Positions 8,887 through 17,982 of a DNA stretch of 64,000 nucleotides are shown piece after piece. The DNA lies in the NCBI GenBank assembly GCA_963726775.1, contig CAVSDL010000006.1:248001-312000 (forward strand), written 5' to 3'. The position numbers and the translations under genes were made by a program. The notes under the pieces are model-generated. The model worked only from the letters and a program-made list of their open reading frames with translations. It was not told the DNA's origin and ran no database searches. This DNA is from CAIWHR01 sp963726775. Its GTDB lineage: Bacteria; Pseudomonadota; Gammaproteobacteria; Burkholderiales; Casimicrobiaceae. The first letter of the stretch is position 1; each line of letters opens with the position of its first letter.

Positions 8887-9697
8887 CAGGACTGCAGTCA
8901 ACGCCGACCTCGCGGTCGACGAATTGAAGCGCAAGGCGCGACGCCGGCTGATCGGCGCCATCGTGCTGGCGCTCGCGGCGGCGATCGTCCTGCCGCTCCT
9001 GCTCGAGAATGAGCCGAAACCGCTGGGCGACGATGTCTCGGTGCAGATCCCGCCGGTCGACGGGGGCAAGTTCGTCAATCGGTTGACCGGGCGATTCGGC
9101 GATGCGAAGAGCCCCGCGAAATCCGACACCAAGGCGGACGCGGCGACCGCGAGCAAGCCTGACACCCCGGGCGCTGACGGCGCGACGAGCATTCCTGCCA
9201 CGGCGCCCGCCGCTGCGCCGGCGGCTGCCTCCGGTACGGAGCCGTCTGCGCCGACCAAAGTCGCCCCGCCGAAGAAATCGCTCGCCGAGGCCGAACAACG
9301 CGTGCTGTCGCCCGCATCGAAGCCGGTTGCCAGGCCCGAAGCGAAGCCCGCGCCGGATGTGAAGGGCGACACCAGGACGGCGCCGGCGGCTGCCACCGCA
9401 CCGGCGCCCGCGCCCGGCGCGTCGGCGCCGAAGGCGGAGCCGGCCGCCGATCCGACGAAGGCCGACGGCTTCGTCGTCCAGTTGGCCGCATTCGCCGACG
9501 ACAAAGGCGCGAACGCGCTCGCCAACAAGCTCAAGAAGGGGGGCTACGCCACCGCCTACGTCGAGCCGGTGGAGACGAGCCGTGGCACGCTGTGGCGTGT
9601 GCGCGTCGGAGGCTTTGGATCGCGACCGGACGCCGAAGCTGCACGCGCCAAGCTCAAGACCGACGGCTACGCCGGCATCGTCGCACCTGCAAAGTAG
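8879..9697 (+). CDS. DedD-like SPOR-domain protein
   Basis: Single-pass inner-membrane protein expected to bind denuded septal peptidoglycan. A short basic cytoplasmic N-terminus precedes one membrane helix (about 22-41, LIGAIVLALAAAIVLPLLL). A long Ala/Pro/Lys-rich periplasmic linker follows, then a C-terminal SPOR domain at about 197-272 with the typical VQLAAFADDKGANALANKL and WRVRVGGF. It starts inside the folC stop region. In this class the folC-SPOR-cvpA-purF order is common, and the gene is often called dedD. Confidence 0.9.
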   Translation: MVDRTAVNADLAVDELKRKARRRLIGAIVLALAAAIVLPLLLENEPKPLGDDVSVQIPPVDGGKFVNRLTGRFGDAKSPAKSDTKADAATASKPDTPGADGATSIPATAPAAAPAAASGTEPSAPTKVAPPKKSLAEAEQRVLSPASKPVARPEAKPAPDVKGDTRTAPAAATAPAPAPGASAPKAEPAADPTKADGFVVQLAAFADDKGANALANKLKKGGYATAYVEPVETSRGTLWRVRVGGFGSRPDAEAARAKLKTDGYAGIVAPAK

Positions 9698-9748
9698 AGT
9701 CCCGCGCAGCCCGCGCATGAATCGCATTCCGAAGCATGACCGCCGCGA

Positions 9749-10303
9749 ATGACCCTCTTCGATTTCGCGGTGCTTGCGGTGGTCGCGTTGTCGACGTTGC
9801 TCGCGTTCATTCGTGGCGTCGTGCGCGAGCTGCTCGCGATCGCAGCGTGGATCGTCGGCTTTGTCGCCGCGATTCGCTGCTCCGGCCCGATCGCGGAGCT
9901 TTTCTCCGGGCTGCAGATGACGCCGGCGGCGCGGCATGTACTTGCCTTTGTGCTGATCCTGGTCGCGGCGCTTCTCGCGGGCGCGCTTCTCGCGTGGTTG
10001 CTTCGAAGCGTCGTGCATGCGGTGGGCCTGGGGTTCGTCGACCGCGCGCTGGGCGGCCTGTTCGGAGTCGCGCGCGGAGCGCTTCTCGTTCTGATATTCG
10101 TTCTGTTCGCCGGGCTGACGGCGATGCCGAAGCAGGATTGGTGGCAGAATGCGACGCTGGGGCCGCCGCTGGTCGCATTGGCGCTGGCGCTGCGGCCGTA
10201 CCTGCCGCCGGACTGGGGCCGTCGGCTCGACTATTCGCGCGCGCCGACGCCCGGCGCGCCCGCGGATGCTGACGGCGTCGGACGCGCCCCACGGAGAATC
10301 TGA
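9749..10303 (+). CDS. cvpA: CvpA family membrane protein
   Basis: Polytopic inner-membrane protein of the CvpA (colicin V production) family. It has 184 residues with four hydrophobic segments, beginning MTLFDFAVLAVVALSTLLAF and containing the family signature FIRGVVREL in the first loop and RALGGLFGVARG before the last helix. The C-terminus is a charged cytoplasmic tail. It ends 3 bp before purF, its classic partner. Molecular function is not settled in the family. Confidence 0.92.
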   Translation: MTLFDFAVLAVVALSTLLAFIRGVVRELLAIAAWIVGFVAAIRCSGPIAELFSGLQMTPAARHVLAFVLILVAALLAGALLAWLLRSVVHAVGLGFVDRALGGLFGVARGALLVLIFVLFAGLTAMPKQDWWQNATLGPPLVALALALRPYLPPDWGRRLDYSRAPTPGAPADADGVGRAPRRI

Positions 10304-10306
10304 ACC

Positions 10307-11824
10307 ATGTGTGGAATCGTAGGTGTCGTCGCGCACACGCCCGTCAACCAGATTCTCTACGACGGGCTGCTGCTGCTCCAGCATCGCGGGCAGGACGCGG
10401 CCGGCATCGTGACGAGCGAAGGCGCGATGTTTCACATGCACAAGGGCAGCGGGTATGTCCGCGACGTGTTTCGTACCCGCAACATGCGCGAGCTTTCGGG
10501 CAATCTCGGCATTGGCCATTGCCGGTATCCGACCGCCGGCTCCGCGGCATCCGAACTGGAATCGCAGCCGTTCTACGTCAATTCGCCGTTCGGCATCACG
10601 CTCGCGCACAACGGCAACCTGACGAACAGCGAGGCGCTGAAACAGGAGCTCTTCCAGCTCGACTTTCGCCACGTCAACACCAATTCCGATTCCGAAGTGC
10701 TTCTCAATGTGCTGGCGCTGGAACTGGAGCGCGCCGCGCACCACGCGCGCCTCGACGCGAGCGCGATCTTCACTGCCGTGGCAGGCGTGCACAAGCGCTG
10801 CCGCGGCGCTTACGCCATCGTGGCGATGATCGCGGGCTATGGACTCGTCGCCTTCCGCGATCCTTACGGCATCCGCCCGCTCATCGTCGGCGTCAACGAG
10901 GCGATGGGCGGAACCGAGTACGTCGTGGCGAGCGAATCGGTCGCGCTCGAAGCGCTGGGATTTGCGGTGCTGCGCGACGTGGCCCCGGGCGAAGCGATCT
11001 ACATCGACCAGACAGGCAAGTTCCATGCGCGCCAGTGCGCCCCGAATCCGGTGCTCGCGCCCTGCATCTTCGAATTCGTCTACCTCGCGCGGCCGGATTC
11101 GGTGATCGACGGCACGTCCGTGTACGAATCGCGGCTGCACATGGGTGATCAGCTCGCGAAAAAGATCCGCGGGATGACCGAGTCGCGGGACATCGACGTC
11201 GTGATCCCGATCCCCGACTCGAGCCGCCCGTCGGCGCTGCAGCTTGCGAACACGCTGGGCCTCACCTACCGGGAGGGGTTCGTCAAGAATCGCTACATCG
11301 GCCGCACGTTCATCATGCCGGGACAGGCGATGCGCAAGAAGAGCGTGCGCCAGAAGCTCAATCCCATCGGCATGGAGTTCAAGGACAAGGTCGTGCTCCT
11401 GGTCGACGATTCGATCGTGCGCGGCACGACGTCGCGCGAAATCGTGCAGATGGCGCGCGAAGCCGGCGCGAAAAAAGTCTATTTTGCCTCGGCGAGCCCG
11501 CCGGTGCGTTACCCGAACGTCTACGGCATCGACATGCCGAACCAGCGCGAGCTGGTCGCGACCGGACGCGCGGAGGCAGAGGTCGCCAGCGAGATCGGCG
11601 CCGACCTTCTCGTCTACCAGGATCTCGATGCGCTCAAGGCAGCGGTCCGCGAGGCCAATCCGCGCCTCGTGCAGTTCGAGGCTTCCTGCTTCGACGGCAG
11701 GTACATCACCGGCGACGTCACCACCGACTACCTGTCGCAGCTGGCCGAGGATCGCGATGCGTCGCGCGGCGAGTCGGAAACGGATGCTTCCGACACCCGG
11801 GAGTCGATGATGGTCGGCGAGTAG
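10307..11824 (+). CDS. purF: Amidophosphoribosyltransferase
   Basis: First committed step of purine synthesis: PRPP plus glutamine to phosphoribosylamine. It is a 505-residue class II glutamine amidotransferase, with Cys2 of MCGIVGVV as the N-terminal nucleophile after Met removal, then LLLQHRGQDAAGI. The C-terminal phosphoribosyltransferase domain has the PRPP loop VLLVDDSIVRGTT. It follows cvpA by 3 bp, and a bidirectional terminator follows. Confidence 0.97.
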   Translation: MCGIVGVVAHTPVNQILYDGLLLLQHRGQDAAGIVTSEGAMFHMHKGSGYVRDVFRTRNMRELSGNLGIGHCRYPTAGSAASELESQPFYVNSPFGITLAHNGNLTNSEALKQELFQLDFRHVNTNSDSEVLLNVLALELERAAHHARLDASAIFTAVAGVHKRCRGAYAIVAMIAGYGLVAFRDPYGIRPLIVGVNEAMGGTEYVVASESVALEALGFAVLRDVAPGEAIYIDQTGKFHARQCAPNPVLAPCIFEFVYLARPDSVIDGTSVYESRLHMGDQLAKKIRGMTESRDIDVVIPIPDSSRPSALQLANTLGLTYREGFVKNRYIGRTFIMPGQAMRKKSVRQKLNPIGMEFKDKVVLLVDDSIVRGTTSREIVQMAREAGAKKVYFASASPPVRYPNVYGIDMPNQRELVATGRAEAEVASEIGADLLVYQDLDALKAAVREANPRLVQFEASCFDGRYITGDVTTDYLSQLAEDRDASRGESETDASDTRESMMVGE

Positions 11825-11860
11825 GCCCGGCCGGCGCGATACTGGCGCCACGACAAAAAA

Positions 11861-11879
11861 AGCGGCCGCCCGGGCCGCT
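11861..11879. terminator. Bidirectional intrinsic terminator between purF and the cytochrome gene
   Basis: A 7-bp stem AGCGGCC/GGCCGCT with a 5-nt loop is flanked by an A-run on the left and TTTTCC on the right. Both strands therefore read as a GC stem plus U-tract. It sits between convergent purF and the three-haem cytochrome gene. Confidence 0.9.
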
Positions 11880-11914
11880 TTTCCTTTGAGCGCCGATGGC
11901 GTGCCGAGGCGGGA

Positions 11915-12988
11915 TTACTTCGCTGCCGCTACGATGTAGTCGACGGCCGCCTTGATGTCGGCGTCAGGCAGCGACATCGCGCCACCCTTCGCGGGCATCG
12001 CGCCTTTGCCTGCCAGTGCGGTAGCGTAGAGCGTGGCCATGCCGGTCTTCAGTCGCGGAGCCCACGCCACCTTGTCGCCGAATTTGGGCGCTCCGGCGAT
12101 GCCCGCGGCGTGGCAGGCGACGCACGTCGTGTCGTACACCTTCTTGCCGTCCGCCCGGCCCGCCGCGACAGGAGCCGCGGCAACGGCGGCGGCAGGCGCG
12201 GTCGCGACAACCGGTATCACGGGGCTGGCCGCGGCCTGGCTGCTGCCTGCCCCGGTGTTCAGCATGTACTCGACGGCGCGACGAATCTCCACGTCCGAAA
12301 GCTCGGCCATCCCGCCGCGAGCCGGCATCCCGGCGTGACCTTTCAGCGCCGACTGGACGACCGACGGGAATCCGCTCTTGACGCGCTGGGTCCACGCGGC
12401 GCGGTCGCCGATCATCGGTGCGCCGTGTTCGCCCGTCTGATGACATTTGCCGCACGTGAGCTCGACAACCTGTTGTCCGGTGCGCTCGGTGCCGGCGGAC
12501 GACGGAGCGGCCGGCTCTTTCCACTTGCCGCCGGCCTTGCCGGTCATGTACACGACCGCGCGTTCCACCTCGACGCTCTCGAGATCGGGGTTGCCGCCTT
12601 TCGCGGGCATCGCGCGAATGCCTTTGATGGCGTGGTCGACGGTCAGCGCCCGCCCCTGCGTCAGCACCTTCGCCCACGCCGCCTTGTCGCCGATCTTGTG
12701 CGCGCCGGCGAGACCGGTTTCGTGGCAGGTCTTGCACACCTGGTCGTAGACCTGCTCGCCGGTCAATTGGCCCTTGGGACCGCTTGCGACTGCAAGCAGC
12801 ACTTGCCCGACCGGCTGGATCCGCCTGATGATCGCGCTGTCGTCCTCGTGCAAACCTTTGACGCCGCTGGTCACCCATTGCGAAAGGAGCACGGCCAGAG
12901 CGATCGGCACGACGAACGCCAGCGCGACGACGACGACGAGCTGCTTCCAGCTCTTGATCGGGGAGACGTGCGTTTCGGGTTCTTGCAT
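11915..12988 (-). CDS. Membrane-anchored three-haem c-type cytochrome
   Basis: Electron-transfer protein in the periplasm. One N-terminal helix (about 16-38, VVVVALAFVVPIALAVLLSQ) anchors it, and three class I cytochrome c domains follow, with haem sites CKTCH (85-89), CGKCH (179-183) and CVACH (289-293). Each is followed by a MPAKGG or MPARGG loop that supplies the likely Met ligand. The three modules resemble each other closely, including the G-A-P-x-IGD stretch, which suggests internal duplication. It is related to cytochrome c5; the redox partner is unknown. It converges on purF. Confidence 0.9.
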   Translation of the reverse strand: MQEPETHVSPIKSWKQLVVVVALAFVVPIALAVLLSQWVTSGVKGLHEDDSAIIRRIQPVGQVLLAVASGPKGQLTGEQVYDQVCKTCHETGLAGAHKIGDKAAWAKVLTQGRALTVDHAIKGIRAMPAKGGNPDLESVEVERAVVYMTGKAGGKWKEPAAPSSAGTERTGQQVVELTCGKCHQTGEHGAPMIGDRAAWTQRVKSGFPSVVQSALKGHAGMPARGGMAELSDVEIRRAVEYMLNTGAGSSQAAASPVIPVVATAPAAAVAAAPVAAGRADGKKVYDTTCVACHAAGIAGAPKFGDKVAWAPRLKTGMATLYATALAGKGAMPAKGGAMSLPDADIKAAVDYIVAAAK

Positions 12989-13171
12989 GAGCGTTCCTGG
13001 TCCGGAATCCGGCGCCGCCTGTTTCGTCGCACGCGACGCTGCGAGCCGGGCGACCGCTTGACGCAGTCTGTCGGCGTCCGGCGAAAAAACATCGCATTAT
13101 ACCGTGGCGACGCTGACCTCCAACCCATAGCTGGACGCTCGTTCGAGCGGCGCGCTAAAATGCGCGTTGGA

Positions 13172-13248
13172 GCGCCCGTAGCTCAGTTGGATAGAGTGTT
13201 GGTTTCCGAAGCCAAAGGTCACAGGTTCGATTCCTGTCGGGCGCGCCA
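13172..13248 (+). tRNA. tRNA-Arg (anticodon CCG)
   Basis: A complete cloverleaf can be drawn: acceptor GCGCCCG/CGGGCGC, a D-arm containing AGTTGGATAGA, anticodon stem TTGGT/GCCAA with loop TTCCGAA (anticodon CCG, reading CGG), and T-arm ACAGG-TTCGATT-CCTGT. The 3' CCA is encoded. It is 77 nt with CCA. Confidence 0.95.
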
Positions 13249-13652
13249 TCTTCCTTGGGCGGATTTCTCCCGCGGTGTAGCGGATTGAGCCCGTCGAGCG
13301 ACGGACCGCGTACGGCCACTTGCAGCCGGTAAGCACCTGCTCCCAAATTGCTCGGGAGCCGTCATGGCGGAGCCGGTGGACTTCTCATCTTCCGGATTGC
13401 GCAGCTGCGCGGCGTTCCTGCTCCGCGCCAACGGCAACAGCGTCGAGGCGGCGTGCGTACGCTAAGTCAGGCGGCTATTTCGCGAACCAGTATCGAACCG
13501 GAACTGTCGACAATCAGGCTGCAGCCAACCGCAGACGCTCGACATCGTCGCCCAAGATGCCCGGAAGCGGACCTTCGCCCGCGCGGGATTGCGGGGGTGG
13601 ACGAGGATGTCACCTGCTACGGCCCCGCCCGCGTTTCGTCAGGGGTTGCGCG
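13249..13652. other. Gene-free stretch after the tRNA
   Basis: I see no convincing coding region, ribosome binding site or repeat on either strand in these 404 bases. Open frames here are not codon-like. No integrase gene and no repeat of the tRNA 3' end is evident nearby, so there is no sign of an integrated element. Confidence 0.5.
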
Positions 13653-15230
13653 TCAGTCGCTGCCGTGGCCGCAGCCCTGAAAACGCAGGATCGGAAGACC
13701 GCTCGGCACCGCATCCGGGATCAACGGACAGAATTCGCGCGCTTGCGCACCGTCGTCCAGCAGGCTGTCGCGCACGAAATGCAGGAGGTCCTGGAATTCA
13801 TGTTCCGACAGGCGGATCGGCGTGGCCAGCAGTGGATCGATGCGCGCCAGCACGGGTTCGATCGGCCCGATCCGGTGGCGAAGGTCTCTGTCGATGCCGG
13901 CGCGGGCTGCGTTGTAGTGCCGCGCCGAATCGTGCGCGTCGAGATGATGACGGATCGCGTCCTCGAGGCGGGTGAAGGCGCCGTTGTGGAAGAACGCGGG
14001 CTGCAACGCGGCGTTGCGCAGCGGCGAGCTGCGGAACTTGTAGCGATCATCGGGATTGCCGGTAATCTGCTCCAGGCCGAAATCCTCATCCTCGCCGGAG
14101 CCGTCGAAAATCACATTGCCCTTGCCGACACCGAATTCCGGTGCGATCTGCGGCACACCCGCCACATGCATCCTGAAATCGCTGAACATTTCGTTCGAAG
14201 CTCCGCTGACTGCATGGCAGCTCACGCAGTTGCCCTTGCCGAAGAAGATGAGGGCGCCGCGCTTTTCGGAAGGAGACATCGCGTTGGTCTGGCCGCGGGC
14301 GAACCTGTCGACGGGCGCATTGGCACTGGTCAGGAAGAATTCGAATTCGGCGATCGCGCGACCGAACATGGTGAAGTCGATCGGCGCGCCGCCGGCGACC
14401 GCCGGGAAGAGCGCGCCGAATAGTTGCCGGTACTGGGCATTGCCGTTCAGTCGCTTCAGCACTTCCTGCCGAATAGGCTCGTTGCGGAAGCCGGAGGCGT
14501 CGGGCAACGGCACGATTCCGCCCTGGCCATCGTCGAATTGATCGAAGCGCGGACCGATCGTGCCCTTCGTCCCGTTGAAGCCGGCGACCTCGACCAGCTC
14601 GGTCGGCGGAATGTGAGCCTGCGCGACCAGCAGGTGCTTCACGATCGGGTCGTTGGCAGGGAATTGTGTGGCGCCTTCAGGCAAGGGAAAGAGAAACCCC
14701 CGCGAATTGTCGAACGGGTTACCCGACGGCGCTGCAAAACGTCCGTTCCACATCAGGTTGGGGTAGAACGCCGTGTTCACGACGGAAGGCGTGCGGCGTT
14801 GGTTCCGCGGGCCCGACCGATCGGGACCCACGACCAGATTGTTCTGCACGCCGATCGCGATCGACTGCGTGTCGCCGAAGCCGGATGCGGGCGCGTGGCA
14901 GCCCGCACACGTATTGTCGTTGTGCAGCCCTCCTGCCCGGTCGAAGAAAAGCAGTCGGCCGAGATCCGCGAGTTTCGGGTCGATTGGGCGACCGAGGCGC
15001 GTTTCGAGGGTCGACTCGATGCGACCCGTGAATCCTGCCTTCCTCAAAACAGTGTCTAGCGTCGCATTGAGCTGTGCGATGCCGCCGGCGTCGTCATCGG
15101 CGTGAACCGCCGCTGAGGACCAGAGTGCGGCGGCCAGAATGGCACCTCCAATCACCGCGCGTTTGAACTTGAGCGATCGTCCTGCGCCAGCCTCGGCGTT
15201 GACCAGGACGGGATCTAAGGCAGTTGCCAT
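13653..15230 (-). CDS. MauG/cytochrome c peroxidase-family di-haem protein
   Basis: Periplasmic di-haem oxidoreductase of the bacterial cytochrome c peroxidase/MauG family. A signal peptide is visible (about 24-45, KRAVIGGAILAAALWSSAAVHA). The two haem sites are CAGCH in the N-terminal domain and CVSCH in the C-terminal domain. The family motifs RRTPSVVNTAFYP, MWNGRF and RSSPLRNAALQPAFFHNGAF are present. The 525-residue length is somewhat longer than classical peroxidases and closer to MauG-like proteins. The start at 15230 has GGAGA upstream. The natural substrate cannot be read from the sequence. Confidence 0.88.
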   Translation of the reverse strand: MATALDPVLVNAEAGAGRSLKFKRAVIGGAILAAALWSSAAVHADDDAGGIAQLNATLDTVLRKAGFTGRIESTLETRLGRPIDPKLADLGRLLFFDRAGGLHNDNTCAGCHAPASGFGDTQSIAIGVQNNLVVGPDRSGPRNQRRTPSVVNTAFYPNLMWNGRFAAPSGNPFDNSRGFLFPLPEGATQFPANDPIVKHLLVAQAHIPPTELVEVAGFNGTKGTIGPRFDQFDDGQGGIVPLPDASGFRNEPIRQEVLKRLNGNAQYRQLFGALFPAVAGGAPIDFTMFGRAIAEFEFFLTSANAPVDRFARGQTNAMSPSEKRGALIFFGKGNCVSCHAVSGASNEMFSDFRMHVAGVPQIAPEFGVGKGNVIFDGSGEDEDFGLEQITGNPDDRYKFRSSPLRNAALQPAFFHNGAFTRLEDAIRHHLDAHDSARHYNAARAGIDRDLRHRIGPIEPVLARIDPLLATPIRLSEHEFQDLLHFVRDSLLDDGAQAREFCPLIPDAVPSGLPILRFQGCGHGSD

Positions 15231-15506
15231 GATTTCTCTCCGATGCAGTTGGTCGCGTCGTTCGCACTACGACAGTCACCCGGCCTTCTCGCTGACGACC
15301 CGAGATTGCCCAGCTGTTAACTGTCGTCAACAGGTACGCGACCAAAACCATTCCATCCGGAGGGTATTTCGGTCCCGAAATGAATGTTCCCGCCGGGCCA
15401 GGATGCCGTCGCATCGCACTATCGCGCGCAGTGGAGGCCCAGTCTCAAGGCAATTCCGACGCAGCGCCCACGCATTCCGCGTGGGTGCGATCGGCAATAG
15501 CCGTGG

Positions 15507-16274
15507 TCATCGGAGCTTCTGGGCGACCCAGATCTCCTCGCATGGCCACTTGCGCGCCCACTCGACGGAGAAGCCGTCGTAGTAGGAATGGTCGACCGCG
15601 TCGTCGGGCGGGTAGAGCTCGACGAGGTCGACAACATTGAAACCCGTGCGCCGCAGGAGCCGGAAAAGCTCGGCGTGTGGCAGTTGCCATTCCACGCCCA
15701 TCTCGCCGGGCCATTCAAGGCGGCCGAGCCCGCGCTGCGGACGCAGGAGCGTCTCGGCCGGCGGTCCTTCGTCGGTCGCGCAAAGCATCGAAAGCGTGCT
15801 GTTGCGCAGGAACCACAGCCGCCCGCCTGGGCGGAGCAGGCGATGGGCTTCCGGTATCCAGAGGTGCGGATCGCACCAGATGCTCGCGCCGTACTCGGAG
15901 ACGGCGAGATCAAAGCTCTCCGTCGCGAGCGGGACGTTCTCGGCACTGGCCTCGACGAGCGGAAAATGGATTCCGAACTCGCTCTGGCAGCGGCGAGCGG
16001 TGGCGAGTTGCGCCGGAGTCACGTCGACGCCGACGGGACGTGCCCCGCGTTTCGCAAGCCACGCAGACACGTAGGCTGTGCCGCAGCCGAGCTCGACCAC
16101 GTCAAGTCCGGCGACGTCACCAAGTGTGTCGATCGATGCCTCGGGGACGCTGAATACTCCCCAGGTGATTTCCTCGGCTGCCCAGTTGTGGCTCGCCCGC
16201 TTGTCCGTGTATGCGGCGTTGGCCCTCGTCCAGTCCTCGCGGTTGCGCTTCGCGTCGTTGGAGATGTCGGTCAC
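15507..16274 (-). CDS. Class I SAM-dependent methyltransferase
   Basis: Cytoplasmic Rossmann-fold methyltransferase of unknown substrate. I chose the GTG at 16274 (VTDISNDAKRNREDW), which has GGAGG about 8 nt upstream; the open frame continues upstream only because it crosses a dispersed repeat. The 255 residues contain motif I VVELGCGTAYVSAW, the GVDVTPAQ acidic loop, and a methyltransf_11-type core followed by HRLLRPGGRLWFL. It resembles small-molecule methyltransferases of the UbiE/COQ5 type. Confidence 0.82.
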   Translation of the reverse strand: MTDISNDAKRNREDWTRANAAYTDKRASHNWAAEEITWGVFSVPEASIDTLGDVAGLDVVELGCGTAYVSAWLAKRGARPVGVDVTPAQLATARRCQSEFGIHFPLVEASAENVPLATESFDLAVSEYGASIWCDPHLWIPEAHRLLRPGGRLWFLRNSTLSMLCATDEGPPAETLLRPQRGLGRLEWPGEMGVEWQLPHAELFRLLRRTGFNVVDLVELYPPDDAVDHSYYDGFSVEWARKWPCEEIWVAQKLR

Positions 16275-16347
16275 GGGGTGATCCTCCGTCGCGGGCGCGC
16301 AGCCCGAAGAACGTCGAATGGTCAAGGGTACGCATTTCGATTTCGAA

Positions 16348-16432
16348 GGGAAAGTAGGGTCAGACTCGACATACCCGCGACCAACTTTGGCGTTGACGTC
16401 CCGGGTCCTGAAGAGTCGAGTCTGACCGTGCC
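16348..16432. repeat. Dispersed GGGTCAGACTCGA inverted repeat, copy 2
   Basis: The left arm GGGAAAGTAGGGTCAGACTC starts at 16348, and the right arm GAGTCGAGTCTGACC ends near 16427-16432. About 40 bp of unrelated loop lies between. It sits in the divergent gap upstream of the methyltransferase gene. Confidence 0.8.
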
Positions 16433-16528
16433 CAGCACATGACCCGGCAGGCGGTCGGCGGTGGCTCATGCGGTGAGCCCGAGGGTACCTAGACTTTGTT
16501 TCCACCATCGAAATCAGGGAGGACACCG

Positions 16529-16993
16529 GTGCGTGCAAGCCGACGTTCGACGATCACGCCGGAGCTCATCGAATTGCTGCGACGCGAGTTTGCGCTGGAA
16601 TGGGGCGGAATCCACGGTGCGCCGCACTGGGCGCGCGTCCGACGGAATGGCTTGATGCTTGCCGCCACGACCAACGCGAGCCGGCGCGTCGTCGAGCTCT
16701 TTGCGTTCCTGCACGACGCGCGGCGGCGGCACGATGGCCGTGATCGCGAACACGGGGACCGTGCCGCCCAGCTCGTCCACGAAATCGGCCCCGGACCGCT
16801 CGCAATATCAGGCGAGGAAGTCGACCTGCTTGCCTTTGCCTGTCGTCACCACAGCGGCGGAATGATCGAGGCCGACGTGACGGTGCAGGCGTGCTGGGAC
16901 GCAGATCGGCTCGATCTCGTGCGCATCGGAATCCGGCCGCATCCGGAGCGGCTGTGCACGGTGGCGGCGAGGCGCCTTTGCGCCGATTGGTGA
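16529..16993 (+). CDS. HD-domain-like protein, putative metal-dependent phosphohydrolase
   Basis: A 154-residue cytoplasmic protein. The GTG at 16529 is preferred over the TTG at 16496 because AGGGAGG lies 7 nt before it. The pattern fits an HD fold: an early His (HGAPHWARV), the HD pair in FAFLHDARRR, a helix with HGDRAAQLV, CRHHSGG, and a late Asp in CWDADRLDL. Substrate is unknown; nucleotides are the usual guess for this fold. It is divergent from the methyltransferase. Confidence 0.7.
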   Translation: MRASRRSTITPELIELLRREFALEWGGIHGAPHWARVRRNGLMLAATTNASRRVVELFAFLHDARRRHDGRDREHGDRAAQLVHEIGPGPLAISGEEVDLLAFACRHHSGGMIEADVTVQACWDADRLDLVRIGIRPHPERLCTVAARRLCADW

Positions 16994-17364
16994 TTGGTGC
17001 GCACTAGTCCCGACCTGCAGCGCCTTCGTGTTGCGGGGGCTCCCGGGCACATCGGACGTTCAAGTCGGTCACTGCCTTCCTGCGGCGCGGGCAAAGCCCC
17101 AATTGATGGGCGCTCGCGATCCGCGTGCTAGAGGCTACGACGGCCGACTGCCGGTCTATCGTGCCATGTGCGCTGGCGAACAGACGACGATCGACGTCGT
17201 CGATATTCTTGTCACGTACCCGCCCGCCTGGCCGCACGCTCGCCGTTGGGGCGACGGTCCGGGTGGAATCGCGGGTGTCGTACCGTGAATCGTGATCGTC
17301 CTGTTCTTGATGGGGCGCCTGTAATCCCGTGCAATGACGGCGGAGACACTCTGAGGAGTCAGTA
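16994..17364. other. Intergenic region upstream of the BON gene
   Basis: No gene is supported in these 371 bases. It presumably carries the promoter of the BON-domain gene. The only clear element is the ribosome binding site GAGGAG just before 17365. Confidence 0.5.
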
Positions 17365-17694
17365 ATGAACTACAAACTTGCGACAACCTGTTTCGTGATC
17401 AGCACGGCGCTGGCGTCGGTTGCGGCCTATGCGGCGGACTCGGACGCGGACCGTAACAACCCGGCGAACTACGTCAAGGACTCGGTCATCACGACCAAGA
17501 TCAAGACGCAGCTGGCTGCCGAACACCTTGGCAGCATGAAGCATATCAAGGTCGATACGGACAAGAATGGCGTGGTCTGGATGACCGGTACGGCGAACAG
17601 CCAGGATGAACTGAACAAGGCCGTGTCGATTGCGCGCAATACCGAGGGCGTCAAATCGGTGAAGAGCGAGCTCACAGTCCAGAAGGACCTCTAA
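17365..17694 (+). CDS. Periplasmic BON-domain protein (OsmY-like)
   Basis: Small exported protein, 109 residues. A signal peptide of about 23 residues ends at VAAYA-AD. A single BON domain follows (about 38-108), with VKDSVITTKIKTQL, HIKVDTDKNGVVWMTGTA and VKSVKSELTV. BON proteins bind membranes and are often stress-induced; a direct function is not known. GAGGAG precedes the start. It is followed by a long perfect hairpin. Confidence 0.9.
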   Translation: MNYKLATTCFVISTALASVAAYAADSDADRNNPANYVKDSVITTKIKTQLAAEHLGSMKHIKVDTDKNGVVWMTGTANSQDELNKAVSIARNTEGVKSVKSELTVQKDL

Positions 17695-17718
17695 GAGTAA
17701 GAACTGCTTCGAACCCGG

Positions 17719-17756
17719 TTTCACGGATCGGATGCTCAATCCGCCGATCCGTGAAA
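17719..17756. terminator. Long perfect hairpin after the BON gene
   Basis: The 13-bp arms TTTCACGGATCGG and CCGATCCGTGAAA are separated by 12 nt and lie 24 bp after the BON stop. There is no U-tract, so it is either a rho-type/processing hairpin or an operator-like palindrome rather than a classical terminator. Confidence 0.6.
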
Positions 17757-17982
17757 GTCCGCCTCTCGATCGAAACGAATAGCGGCTCAGGTTCGAATGC
17801 CGCCTGTGAATACGGGCGTCGTTCGAAGCTATCCGAGGATGACGTCAGATTGAGTTTTCCGCGGATTCCACACAGCCGACACACGTCATGTCGATCAACC
17901 CTTCATCCGACGGCTTGGACGTTTCCCTTGGACTCGCGTGCGAGTCGGACGCGTTCGGCGCCACCATCCGCAGTGGTAATTC

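Noticed and set aside
8801..11851. Open frame of over 1000 codons on the minus strand opposite the SPOR, cvpA and purF genes
   Set aside because: Antisense of three well-supported genes, composition very rich in Arg/His; a high-GC artefact.
13172..13652. tRNA-Arg as an integration site for an island
   Set aside because: No integrase gene nearby and no repeat of the tRNA 3' end seen.
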